Notes: generated from the sequence alone by a model not told the origin. A DNA stretch of 12,929 nt from Maribacter sp. (GCA_003232155.1 QILY01000270.1:1-12929), one strand, 5' to 3'; shown: positions 1-7,302, counted from the first letter of the stretch. A program made the numbers and translations.

Positions 1-878
1 GCACTTACAGGGGAAAACCAACGCTCAAAAAGACTTTGCGTAGGAACAATCCATACTTTGTTTTTCTTCGCCAATTGCACTAATTCATCAATTTTAGTGG
101 TATCTGCCAACTTACTAAAGTTAAACCCAAAGAAACCATTGTCCCCAGGTCTTACATTGGCAGATTCCGGTACCAGACCTTCTAAAAAACCATCAAGATG
201 GTCAATGGAAGCATATTTGCTTTCTAAGGCATGATGAATACCCACATCAATAGGAACATGGCCTGCGTAAGGAATCCCCACTTCATTTGCGGTTTTTATA
301 GCTTGGTCAAATACCTCTCTTTGGATACCAGAATGTATTTTGAGAAAATCATATCCCGCTTCTTTGTAGGCGGTTACCTTTTCTATGGCTTCTTCTTTGG
401 TTTTAACAGAATTACCGTTTAAAGAAGGACTGGCGGTAAATATTCTGGGACTCAAAATAGCACCTTTTTTTGCTTTCTCCCGTAATTCTATATGAGAGGG
501 ATGCCCTAACATGCCCCTAATTGTAGTCACACCATTGGCCAAGTATAAAAATAAAGTCTCTTCGGTACGTTCAGGACTTGTAGGTGGTTGAGGTATATGT
601 GCATGCATTTCTGCCAAACCGGGAATTAAAAATCGATCTTCCCCATTGATAACCCTAGGGTACTTTAGAAAATTTTCAACAGAATCTAGAATACGGACTA
701 TTTTTCCCGAATCGATAACAACATTGCGTCGTTTTTCAATTTCACCAGTTTTTACATTGATGATATTTACATTGGAGATCAGCATTGATGTCTGGCTAAT
801 TTTTTCTTCTTGTTTTTTCACCTGAGCGTTACAGGAAATGAACAGTATAATAGGGAATAGGGCTAATATTTTTTGCAT
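1..878 (-). CDS. Amidohydrolase-family lipoprotein (partial, C-terminus beyond left edge)
   Basis: This reading frame starts at ATG 878 and stays open to the window edge, giving 292 codons of an incomplete protein. The N-terminus has a hydrophobic stretch ending in a lipobox (FISC, Cys16), so it is probably a lipoprotein on the periplasmic side or outer membrane. Metal ligands of the amidohydrolase superfamily are in order: HxH in EMHAHIP (His92, His94), a likely carboxylated lysine in DFLKIH (Lys180), GHVP (His207) and IDHLDG (His227). The last ligand, an Asp near the C-terminus, would lie outside the window. The layout resembles the Xaa-Pro/Xaa-Arg dipeptidase and imidazolonepropionase-like branch, but the substrate cannot be read. 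It begins 10 nt after the stop of a paralogous amidohydrolase, so the two are almost certainly co-transcribed. Family assignment is secure; specificity is unknown. Confidence 0.9.
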   Translation of the reverse strand, partial: MQKILALFPIILFISCNAQVKKQEEKISQTSMLISNVNIINVKTGEIEKRRNVVIDSGKIVRILDSVENFLKYPRVINGEDRFLIPGLAEMHAHIPQPPTSPERTEETLFLYLANGVTTIRGMLGHPSHIELREKAKKGAILSPRIFTASPSLNGNSVKTKEEAIEKVTAYKEAGYDFLKIHSGIQREVFDQAIKTANEVGIPYAGHVPIDVGIHHALESKYASIDHLDGFLEGLVPESANVRPGDNGFFGFNFSKLADTTKIDELVQLAKKNKVWIVPTQSLFERWFSPVS

Positions 879-888
879 AATACTTGTT

Positions 889-2301
889 TTATTGGTGTTC
901 TATTGTTTTTAATAATTCTTGGAGCTCTGTTTGAAAATACGTTATATTGTTTTTGACAACGCAATGTATTTTTTGTGTATTGGTGATATCTTCTAACGGA
1001 TTGGCTTCTAACAAAACTAAATCTGCCAGTTTTCCAACAGAGACATTGCCATAGTCGTTATCTTTTTTTAAAAATTTCGCACCATTGTATGCAGATGTTC
1101 GTAAAGCAGCTAATGGAGAAATACCATTCGCTACCATTTGCTCTAATTCTTTATGCAAAGAAACTCCTGGATAGATATAAGAATTATAGGCGCCACTATC
1201 AGAGCCTGCTAAAAGGCCAACTCCTTCATCATTTAATGATTTAGTTAATCGGCCAAAAAACTGATCTAAATGCTTTCGATCTTGAATCGCTTTTCCAGAA
1301 GAGTTCATTGCTCTTTTGATTCTGCCTTCATAGGTTTTTTGAATGCCAGGGGCTATATATTTTAGATAAGGATCGTTACTATGGTCAACTTCATCTAAAT
1401 AACTTAAAACTTTACCTATATAAAGTGTGGGCACAACATAAACGTTGTTGTCTTTTAAATACCTGAACGTTTTTTTTGCTGTAGTATCATGATAACTCTG
1501 CATGAGCAGGGGCATAGCATCCCAAAAACCAATTTCTTTTTTCTGTAATCTTTGGGTAATTTCAATTTCATTGCTCGAACAGCCCTTCATTATATAATAC
1601 AGGTGTTCTATTGCATCAATACCAGCACCAACAGTTTCATTAAGAGTAACGGTAAAAGGCATGTGCCCCGAAATAATCAAGCCCCTTTTTTTAGCTTCGG
1701 CAATTGTTTTTAAATACAGATCCCCTGAAATTCTACTGTCATAGAGTTTTACAAAATCACTCGGAATTCTTTGTAAAATATCTAAGGCGTTTTTAATATC
1801 AATTTCGTTCCCTACTTCTAGAGAACCGGCCCAAGTGGCTGCAATACCATCTATTTTTGGTCCTGAGGTGAAAATTGTTGGCCCTATTAATTTTTTGTTT
1901 TCAATGGCTTTTTTCCATTGCATTACAGAAGTAGTCAAATCACCTCCGGCATCGCGAACGGTGGTTATTCCGTTTGCTATATATAGTTTTAGAAAGTTCT
2001 TGTTGGCATCGATTAAACTATCGCCGCCCCTGAAATGCACATGGTTGTCCCAAAAGCCAGGTAGAATATACTTTTCGTTAGCATCTAACGTTTGCTCAGC
2101 TTCAAAAGAGGTTTTATCATTAGAATTGCTGATTTTTTTTATCCTTCCCTGAGAAATAAAAATATCTTGCTTTAAAATAGTACCGGTCTCCAAATCGATA
2201 CTGTTCCCGTTTTGGATAACTAAATCAAAGCGCTCTTTTTTTTCTTCTGAACAACTGATACCTATAAATGTAGATAACAGTAAAATAGATATGGATTTCA
2301 T
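889..2301 (-). CDS. Amidohydrolase-family lipoprotein (complete)
   Basis: This 470-residue protein has a signal peptide ending in the lipobox GISC (Cys17). The acidic SEEKK directly after the cysteine resembles the lipoprotein export signal that sends Bacteroidota lipoproteins to the cell surface. The binuclear-metal amidohydrolase set is complete: HVH (87-89), Lys185 in DFVKLYD, His213 in SGHMP, His233 in IEHLYY and Asp368 in AGSDSGA. The C-terminal GKLADLVLLEANPLEDI (423-439) is the usual strand that closes the small beta-sandwich. Known relatives act on dipeptides or cyclic amides, but no substrate can be assigned here. It lies 19 nt after the CDP-alcohol phosphatidyltransferase gene and 10 nt before a second amidohydrolase with the same ligand order, which suggests tandem duplication within one operon. 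Confidence 0.93.
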   Translation of the reverse strand: MKSISILLLSTFIGISCSEEKKERFDLVIQNGNSIDLETGTILKQDIFISQGRIKKISNSNDKTSFEAEQTLDANEKYILPGFWDNHVHFRGGDSLIDANKNFLKLYIANGITTVRDAGGDLTTSVMQWKKAIENKKLIGPTIFTSGPKIDGIAATWAGSLEVGNEIDIKNALDILQRIPSDFVKLYDSRISGDLYLKTIAEAKKRGLIISGHMPFTVTLNETVGAGIDAIEHLYYIMKGCSSNEIEITQRLQKKEIGFWDAMPLLMQSYHDTTAKKTFRYLKDNNVYVVPTLYIGKVLSYLDEVDHSNDPYLKYIAPGIQKTYEGRIKRAMNSSGKAIQDRKHLDQFFGRLTKSLNDEGVGLLAGSDSGAYNSYIYPGVSLHKELEQMVANGISPLAALRTSAYNGAKFLKKDNDYGNVSVGKLADLVLLEANPLEDITNTQKIHCVVKNNITYFQTELQELLKTIEHQ

Positions 2302-2320
2302 ATTCGAAAAATAAAGATAA

Positions 2321-3088
2321 TTAAGGATTTATGAGCCTACGAATGCCAATAAATACTAAAATAAAAAAGGAATATCCTATAAAAAAAGGAATAATATAAT
2401 TTTTAAGCCCCACGGCCAACATAATACCAATGATCAATAGCTGAAAACCCAAACCAAAACTTGAAACAGCTGTCATAAACCAATTAGGAAGGTTTGATGC
2501 TTGTATAGCATCTTTGTCCAAACGATAAATAATTTTATCGAAAAGGCCATATAGTATGCTATAAGCTTTAAATAAGAAGTTCACATTTCGCTGTTTTTCG
2601 CCTTTCATGGCCGTTGGCACTTCATTTTCAAAAATGCGACTGGTAGTATCACCATTGTACTTATTTCTTAGTATAACGTAATAATAATTATACAATGTAC
2701 CTTGTAATTGAATTCCGAAAAAAGCCAATAGCGTATATAAAATCGAGTCATCGGTGACATACCAAATAGTAATTAAAATCAGTAGGTTCAGGAGGATGTC
2801 AGAAATCGAATCTAAATACCGACCTGTGTAAGATGGTGTTCCTTTAACCCGTGCCAGTTCACCGTCAGCTGCATCTAAAATTGATTTCAAAACCAAAAAG
2901 AAGGCGGTTGCCCAGTAGTAATGATTTATTATACAAGCAATGGCCATCAAACCAGAAATAATAAATGCTATAGTAACATGAATGGGTGTAAATGCAGTAT
3001 TTTTAAGAGAATTCGCAATGATTCTTGCAACTGGCCTACCATAATCCGATAGGTCAAAAAAGCGGTTTTGCTCGGGTAATTTTGACAT
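2321..3088 (-). CDS. CDP-alcohol phosphatidyltransferase family membrane protein
   Basis: With the ATG at 3088 the protein has 255 residues. It carries the complete CDP-alcohol phosphotransferase signature DxxDGxxAR(x8)GxxxDxxxD: Asp72, Asp75, Gly76, Ala79, Arg80, Gly89, Asp93 and Asp97. Several hydrophobic segments follow (about residues 37-55, 98-125, 205-225 and 230-250), so it is an integral inner-membrane enzyme that joins a CDP-linked donor to an alcohol acceptor. The acceptor (glycerol phosphate, inositol phosphate, serine or other) cannot be told. The frame is open upstream to a GTG at 3142, which would add 18 mostly hydrophobic residues. I prefer 3088 because MSKLPEQNRF looks like a natural cytoplasmic N-terminus and a promoter-like box at 3147-3155 ends just before that GTG. 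The gene sits between a peptidase and an amidohydrolase, with no phospholipid partner gene nearby. Confidence 0.9.
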   Translation of the reverse strand: MSKLPEQNRFFDLSDYGRPVARIIANSLKNTAFTPIHVTIAFIISGLMAIACIINHYYWATAFFLVLKSILDAADGELARVKGTPSYTGRYLDSISDILLNLLILITIWYVTDDSILYTLLAFFGIQLQGTLYNYYYVILRNKYNGDTTSRIFENEVPTAMKGEKQRNVNFLFKAYSILYGLFDKIIYRLDKDAIQASNLPNWFMTAVSSFGLGFQLLIIGIMLAVGLKNYIIPFFIGYSFFILVFIGIRRLINP

Positions 3089-3146
3089 TAGAATTAAGTT
3101 CTTGAAGAAAACCAGTAACGGAATCACGTTGGCCAGGTACACTTCA

Positions 3147-3182
3147 CAAAACTTAATATAAATGTAATATTAAATTTACAAA
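3147..3182 (-). promoter_or_regulatory. Candidate internal promoter upstream of the CDP-alcohol phosphatidyltransferase gene
   Basis: On the minus strand a TTTG (3182-3179) is followed after 23 nt by TAAGTTTTG (3155-3147), close to the Bacteroidota -33/-7 consensus TTTG and TAnnTTTG. Transcription would start near 3143. That gives a leader of about 55 nt for the ATG at 3088, or a leaderless message if the GTG at 3142 were used. The spacing is at the long end of the accepted range, so this is only a candidate. Confidence 0.35.
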
Positions 3183-3211
3183 TACTACAATGGTAAGTGT
3201 GTTAAAGGGGG

Positions 3212-4054
3212 TTATTTTTCTATGATCACCTTTCTGTCTTTTAAGTTATACCTATCTCCATGCCTTAGAAAGTAGAAGATATTACTACTATTAGGAAGGT
3301 TTTTAACATCATTTTGATTACGTGACCAAAAAGTACCGTCATAAATGAGTACAAGGCTTTCACCGATTACTTCAAAGGAGTTGCCTTTAACCACAATCGC
3401 GGTACTTTCATCAAGCCCAAGCCCTAGTAATTCAGGTCTGTTTTTTAAGATGTCGAACATATCGAACTGCCGATTAAGTGCCAATACATGTTGGTCAATA
3501 GCAATGTTTTTTATAAATCCAAAACCTTCTTCATGATCGCCCATCATAATTTGATTGGTTTTGGTATCGCCACGGGCGAGATAAGAACCTTGAATAGTTG
3601 CCCCAGCTGATGACCCCCCGATTACACCGCCCCTATTCAATATACTCGAGAGTAAGGCTTCTGTTTTTGTGCCAGCATAGGCATCGACCAATCGCCATTG
3701 ACGACCCCCACTGAACCATACACCTTTTGCCTTTTTTAATACAGTTGTAAACGCATCAGAATCAGCTTCTTTTTTATCATAGGTATGCAATAGGGTAACA
3801 TTTGTAGCACCATAATTTCTTAGCTGTTTTACAAAACTTCTATCCTCACTATAGCTTGAGCTGCCGGCTGCTGTTGGTATAACTACAATGGGCGCATCTT
3901 TGCCTCCGGCCAATGCTATAAATGTATTGGTAATCTCGTCACCTAAACGCCCACCACCAGCAATAACCAATGCCCCTTTTTCGGGACCAGTAGTTAAGGG
4001 TTTTTGCGCTACTAATTGTAACGATATTAGAAAAAGAAAGATGAATTTTCTCAT
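3212..4054 (-). CDS. Exported cyanophycinase-like peptidase (family S51)
   Basis: This 280-residue protein has an N-terminal signal peptide (about residues 1-16, ending LQLVAQ), so it is exported. The S51 fold is clear: GALVIAGGGRLGD (27-39), VVIPTAAGSSS (57-67), the GVWFSGGRQWRL strand (111-122), the nucleophile elbow GGSSAGA (Ser149), DQHVLALNR (187-195) and LGLGLDESTAIVV (210-222). Cyanophycinases and related S51 enzymes cut beta-linked Asp-Arg or C-terminal Asp peptides by a serine mechanism. The DQH motif matches the cyanophycinase branch better than cytoplasmic dipeptidase E. The residues after DQH do not follow the usual cyanophycinase arginine pattern fully, so true cyanophycin specificity is unproven. 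It is the first gene of the leftward cluster with two amidohydrolase lipoproteins. Confidence 0.88.
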   Translation of the reverse strand: MRKFIFLFLISLQLVAQKPLTTGPEKGALVIAGGGRLGDEITNTFIALAGGKDAPIVVIPTAAGSSSYSEDRSFVKQLRNYGATNVTLLHTYDKKEADSDAFTTVLKKAKGVWFSGGRQWRLVDAYAGTKTEALLSSILNRGGVIGGSSAGATIQGSYLARGDTKTNQIMMGDHEEGFGFIKNIAIDQHVLALNRQFDMFDILKNRPELLGLGLDESTAIVVKGNSFEVIGESLVLIYDGTFWSRNQNDVKNLPNSSNIFYFLRHGDRYNLKDRKVIIEK

Positions 4055-4072
4055 TGCGATATATTTTATGGC

Positions 4073-4080
4073 TAAAGATA
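4073..4080 (-). promoter_or_regulatory. Weak candidate -7 box for the S51 peptidase gene
   Basis: TATCTTTA on the minus strand matches TAnnTTTG except at the last base and lies 18 nt before the ATG at 4054. No good TTTG is present at the expected upstream distance, so the call is weak. It shares a short divergent region with the MFS promoter candidate. Confidence 0.25.
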
Positions 4081-4096
4081 AACGTTCTCTGAGTTC

Positions 4097-4129
4097 TTTT
4101 CAGCATTTCATATGTTCTTAGTATCTTTC
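4097..4129 (+). promoter_or_regulatory. Candidate promoter for the MFS transporter gene
   Basis: TTTT (4097-4100), 21 nt of spacer and TATCTTTC (4122-4129) resemble TTTG-N19-21-TAnnTTTG with one mismatch in each box. The second box ends 6 nt before ATG 4136 and lies inside the upstream extension starting at ATG 4112. If it is real, only the ATG at 4136 would be transcribed. Confidence 0.35.
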
Positions 4130-4135
4130 GATTCT

Positions 4136-5386
4136 ATGAAAGAAAAAACTTCTTGGTATTATCTTGTCGTATTGATTTTAGCTGGAGAAGCTGTATTTAT
4201 CTTACCTTTTGTATTACCAAGAATTTTCAGGTCTACTGTTTTGGATGTTTACCAATTAACGAACGTAGAGTGGGGCCTAAATGGATCGGTCTATGGCATA
4301 GTTGCGCTGGTTTCCTATGTATTGGGCGGACCTATAGCTGATAAATACCCACCTCGAAAATTAATGGCGATTGCGTTATGGATGACTGCCCTCGGCGGAT
4401 TGGTATTTGCTACATTCCCAAGTTTTGGTGTACTTCAAATTTTATACGGTTACTGGGGCTTTACTACAATTTTTTTGTTTTGGGCACCTATGATTAAAGC
4501 TGCTCGTGTCTGGGGAGGGAGTACTTCTCAAGGTAAAGCCTTCGGATTGCTAGATGGGGGTCGCGGACTTACAGGAGCTCTTTTTGGTTTGCTCGGGGTA
4601 TTTATTTTTTCATTGTTTATATCAAAAAATGTGGATGCGGCTTTGTTAACAGAAAGACAAGAGGCCTTTAAATATATTATTTATTGTTCTTCAATTATCA
4701 TTTCCGTTATTGGAATTTTGACCTGGCTTTTTATGAAATCAGGTATTGATGAGAAGGAAATTCTGTCCCCAAAAATATCGACTAAACAGATTAGTTCGGT
4801 TTTGAAACTTCCATCGGTATGGTTGCTCATGATTATTATTCTTTGCGCTTATGTCGGCTATAAAATAACGGATATCATGTCTCAATATGCAAGGGAAGTA
4901 ATGCTCTATGATGAAGTGAAATCTGCACAAGTAGGCACGTTCATACAGTTTTTACGTCCTGTAACAGGTCTTTTAGTAGGCTTGATTGTAGATCGGTTTA
5001 AGATTACATTGTGGTTACTCTTTAGTTTTGTCGCCTCGGTCATTGGTGGTGTATTGTTTGCTACGGGTTTTATTGAGCCATCGACAACTAGCCTATATTT
5101 TCTATCCGTCATTACTATTGCTGTCGGGGTATACGCTGCAAGAGCCTTATATTTTGGGGTGATGCAAGAGGGTAAGATTCCTTTGGTATATACAGGTACC
5201 GCAGTAGGTTTGATTTCGGTTGTGGGCTATACTCCCGATATTTTTGCAGGCCCGACCTATGGATATTTGTTGGATTCCAATCCCGGTGAATTAGGATTCC
5301 AGAACGTCTTTTGGATGTTGACGGTATTTGCTCTGATTGGAGGTATTGCCTCAATTATCTACCATCGTCTATATCGTAAAAAGTAG
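4136..5386 (+). CDS. Major facilitator superfamily transporter, sugar-phosphate-permease-like
   Basis: With the ATG at 4136 the protein has 416 residues and about 12 hydrophobic segments, the standard MFS topology. The loop 2-3 signature is GGPIADKYPPRK (residues 64-75). A conserved-looking WGGSTSQGKAFGLLDGGRG (126-144) follows TM4 and recalls the UhpC/GlpT sugar-phosphate permease group. The substrate is unknown. The frame also has an ATG at 4112, which adds eight residues, but MKEKTSWYY reads as a natural N-terminus and a promoter-like box lies between the two ATGs. The gene diverges from the S51 peptidase/amidohydrolase cluster with about 80 nt between starts, so it could import products of those exported enzymes; that is inference from position only. 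Its stop codon overlaps a palindrome shared with the convergent YdeI-family gene. Confidence 0.9.
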   Translation: MKEKTSWYYLVVLILAGEAVFILPFVLPRIFRSTVLDVYQLTNVEWGLNGSVYGIVALVSYVLGGPIADKYPPRKLMAIALWMTALGGLVFATFPSFGVLQILYGYWGFTTIFLFWAPMIKAARVWGGSTSQGKAFGLLDGGRGLTGALFGLLGVFIFSLFISKNVDAALLTERQEAFKYIIYCSSIIISVIGILTWLFMKSGIDEKEILSPKISTKQISSVLKLPSVWLLMIIILCAYVGYKITDIMSQYAREVMLYDEVKSAQVGTFIQFLRPVTGLLVGLIVDRFKITLWLLFSFVASVIGGVLFATGFIEPSTTSLYFLSVITIAVGVYAARALYFGVMQEGKIPLVYTGTAVGLISVVGYTPDIFAGPTYGYLLDSNPGELGFQNVFWMLTVFALIGGIASIIYHRLYRKK

Positions 5387-5401
5387 CTGAACGTTTCAGC
5401 T
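5385..5401 (-). terminator. Palindromic terminator candidate between convergent genes
   Basis: AGCTGAA (5385-5391) and TTCAGCT (5395-5401) form a perfect 7-bp stem with a 3-nt loop. Read on the minus strand, the hairpin is followed by ACTTTTT, so it can work as an intrinsic terminator for the YdeI-family gene. On the plus strand no T-run follows. The palindrome contains the TAG end of the MFS gene and the TGA of the YdeI gene. Confidence 0.5.
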
Positions 5402-5977
5402 TCCCCAGCCATTTCTGGTTTTTATATTTTTAGTGCAAAATTGAATAATTTCATGTATTCGTTTTTGACGTGTTTCTTCACGTTTGGCCTGATTTAGATA
5501 ATATAAATAACTCTTTCGCTGTCCTTTTGTAAAGTTTTGATAGTTGGTAAATGCTGAGGGGTTCTCATCAAAAGCATCTTGCAGTTCTTTAGGAACCACT
5601 CCGTTTTCAACAGCATCCAAAGCAATCCATGATCCATTTTTTTTAGCTGTCTTTATTGATTCTAGTCCGCTTTTATGCATCAAATCGTTTGCCTTCAATT
5701 TTTTGATATGGTCTTTGTTTACCTTACTCCAAACACTTTTAGGTTTTCGTTGACAGAAGTATTGTCTTCGCTTTCCCGGGCCTATGTTTTTTACGGTACT
5801 ATCAATCCATCCATAACAAAGAGCGACTTTAACAGCTTCTTCCCAGCGCATACTTTCATTTTCATGGCTTACCGCATAAAAAATCAGATATATACCTTGT
5901 GAAGTTTCATGATTTTCATGAAGCCACTGTCGCCATTCTTCGTCATTTTTAAAATAGAGTTCAGGTTTATCAACCAT
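5396..5977 (-). CDS. YdeI/OmpD-associated family protein (OmdA domain)
   Basis: This 193-residue protein has no signal peptide and should be cytoplasmic. It has the YdeI/OmdA layout: an N-terminal domain with EEWRQWLHENH (13-23), the motif ALCYGWIDS (52-60), the basic RKPKSVWSKVNKDH (77-90), and a C-terminal helical part with FTKGQRKSYLYYLNQAKR (149-166). Members are annotated as bacteriocin-protection or YdeI-like proteins, but the biochemical role is poorly known. It follows cvfB on the same strand with a 42-nt gap and no promoter-like sequence of its own, so it is probably co-transcribed with cvfB. The ATG at 5977 gives a length typical of the family. Family membership is well supported; function is not. 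Confidence 0.85.
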   Translation of the reverse strand: MVDKPELYFKNDEEWRQWLHENHETSQGIYLIFYAVSHENESMRWEEAVKVALCYGWIDSTVKNIGPGKRRQYFCQRKPKSVWSKVNKDHIKKLKANDLMHKSGLESIKTAKKNGSWIALDAVENGVVPKELQDAFDENPSAFTNYQNFTKGQRKSYLYYLNQAKREETRQKRIHEIIQFCTKNIKTRNGWGS

Positions 5978-6019
5978 AGGATATTTTCAATATTATGCCA
6001 AGGATACTTAGAGACTGTT

Positions 6020-6850
6020 TTAGATAATGTGAATACCATCATCTTTGATAGCAATTTTTCTTGATTTGTACAATGTGCCTATTCCTTTTTTAAAAGTTTT
6101 CTTGCTCATCTGAAATTTTTCTTTGATTTCTTCAGGGTCTGATTTGTCATTTAATGGTAAAAATCCGCCATGAGCTTCTAAGGTTTTATATATTTTATTT
6201 GCTGCAGGCTCTAAAACTTTTTCTCCAAGAGGTTGTAACGATACATCAATTTTATTATCGCCACGTATGGTTTTTATACACCCCGTAACAATATCGCCTA
6301 CAGCTACCTTTTTGAAAATCTCATTGAAATAAACAAGACCTTTATGCTTGTGATTTATAATTACCTCCCAGCCTAAATCTGTTTGACGTGTAACAATTAA
6401 TTCAACTTCTTCTCTAACTCTAACTGTAAGTTCATCATTGTCAAGAAACCTGTCTATTTTATTTGAAGCTACCAAACGATTACTTTTCTCATCTAAATAG
6501 CAATAGATTACATACCATTGCCCTTCTTGCATTTTATTTCTTTGTTCCCTAAACGGTACTAAAAGATGTTTTTCTAATCCCCAATCTAAAAATGCTCCAA
6601 ACCCATTTACTTCAACAACTTGCAATAATTGAAATTCATTTACAATTACATCTGGCTCAATATTGGTTGCTACAGGGCGTTCTTCATGGTCTAAATAGCA
6701 AAATAGGTTTAAATTATCACCAATTTCAAAAACTTCAGGCACATACTTATTGGGCAATAAGATATCATTACCTTCATCATCTCCTAAAAAAACCCCCACA
6801 CTTGTACTTCTAAGTATCTCAAGTGTATTAAATTCACCCAGTTTTATCAT
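6020..6850 (-). CDS. cvfB: CvfB-like S1 RNA-binding protein
   Basis: This 276-residue cytoplasmic protein has three S1-type beta-barrel segments (about 4-62, 70-135 and 147-206) and a C-terminal winged-helix segment (about 212-276). The middle S1 carries the hallmark GFGAFLDWGLEKHLLVP (83-99), and the third carries GLVYFNEIF (171-179). This order and length fit the CvfB family, named from a Staphylococcus virulence regulator that binds RNA; the role in Bacteroidota is not established. It is transcribed towards the YdeI-family gene. A perfect TACTTTTG box ends 4 nt before the ATG at 6850, so the message may be leaderless. A strong terminator separates it from the menaquinone block upstream. 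Confidence 0.9.
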   Translation of the reverse strand: MIKLGEFNTLEILRSTSVGVFLGDDEGNDILLPNKYVPEVFEIGDNLNLFCYLDHEERPVATNIEPDVIVNEFQLLQVVEVNGFGAFLDWGLEKHLLVPFREQRNKMQEGQWYVIYCYLDEKSNRLVASNKIDRFLDNDELTVRVREEVELIVTRQTDLGWEVIINHKHKGLVYFNEIFKKVAVGDIVTGCIKTIRGDNKIDVSLQPLGEKVLEPAANKIYKTLEAHGGFLPLNDKSDPEEIKEKFQMSKKTFKKGIGTLYKSRKIAIKDDGIHII

Positions 6851-6854
6851 ACTG

Positions 6855-6862
6855 CAAAAGTA
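6855..6862 (-). promoter_or_regulatory. -7 promoter box of cvfB
   Basis: TACTTTTG on the minus strand is a perfect match to the Bacteroidota TAnnTTTG element and is followed by CAGT and the cvfB ATG. The -33 position, about 18 nt upstream, is a run of T formed by the tail of the preceding terminator rather than a clean TTTG. Predicted initiation falls at or next to the start codon. Confidence 0.5.
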
Positions 6863-6879
6863 CGTTTAAATGACCTCAA

Positions 6880-6909
6880 TAAAAAAGCCGCTCTTGGTAT
6901 GGAGCGGCT
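6880..6909 (-). terminator. Intrinsic terminator after the menaquinone/DUF2853 block
   Basis: AGCCGCTC (6886-6893) and GAGCGGCT (6902-6909) form a perfect 8-bp GC-rich stem with an 8-nt loop. On the minus strand the stem is followed directly by a run of T (6885-6881). It lies 23 nt after the DUF2853 stop codon and is the clearest intrinsic terminator in the window. Confidence 0.9.
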
Positions 6910-6932
6910 CTATAATTTATTTCGAAAAACTA

Positions 6933-7271
6933 CTAATAAGAAGACTCTTTCTTAAAATGCTTACATAACATGTAATAAACTACAGCCCTGTGTTTGTTTT
7001 TGTTCGATGAACCGTACTTGTCCAATACAGTTTTAACAGCTTCCATTAATTTAGGGTCATCACTCATACCCAATTTTTTTACTAGGTAGTTGTTTTTTAC
7101 AGTTTCCATTTCTTTTTCATCTGCACCAGAAACTTTAGATGCATCTAAATTGTAAATTGATGGCCCTAATCCGATGGTTACTTTAGTCAATAAGTCCATG
7201 TCTGGTCTGTCACCGAATTTGTCTTTAATATCGGCTGCGTACTTTTCGATTAATTCGTCTCTTTTACTCAT
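6933..7271 (-). CDS. DUF2853 family protein
   Basis: This 112-residue soluble protein is rich in charged residues and has no signal peptide or membrane segment. The sequence from SKRDELIEKYAADIKDKFG, through LLTKVTIGLGPSIYNLDASKVSG (split here around residues 27-49), to KHRAVVYYMLCKHF near the C-terminus is characteristic of DUF2853, a small helical family of unknown function. It starts 31 nt after the menD stop codon with no promoter-like box between, and is followed by a strong terminator, so it is most likely the last gene of the menaquinone transcription unit. That position suggests co-expression with menD, but no enzymatic motif is visible and no function should be assigned. Confidence 0.88.
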   Translation of the reverse strand: MSKRDELIEKYAADIKDKFGDRPDMDLLTKVTIGLGPSIYNLDASKVSGADEKEMETVKNNYLVKKLGMSDDPKLMEAVKTVLDKYGSSNKNKHRAVVYYMLCKHFKKESSY

Positions 7272-7302
7272 AATTGCTAGTGTTCAATATATTAATGGTT
7301 AA

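Noticed and set aside
231..422. Small plus-strand reading frame antisense to the left amidohydrolase
   Set aside because: It overlaps conserved amidohydrolase codons on the other strand and its translation resembles no protein; it is a shadow frame.
1835..2152. 105-codon plus-strand reading frame inside the complete amidohydrolase
   Set aside because: It is antisense to well-supported coding sequence carrying the HVH metal motif and has no recognisable protein features.
3212..4054. Naming the S51 protein as a true cyanophycinase
   Set aside because: The fold and Ser149/DQH motifs fit, but the arginine-rich pattern after DQH is incomplete and no cyanophycin synthetase is in the window, so only cyanophycinase-like is justified.
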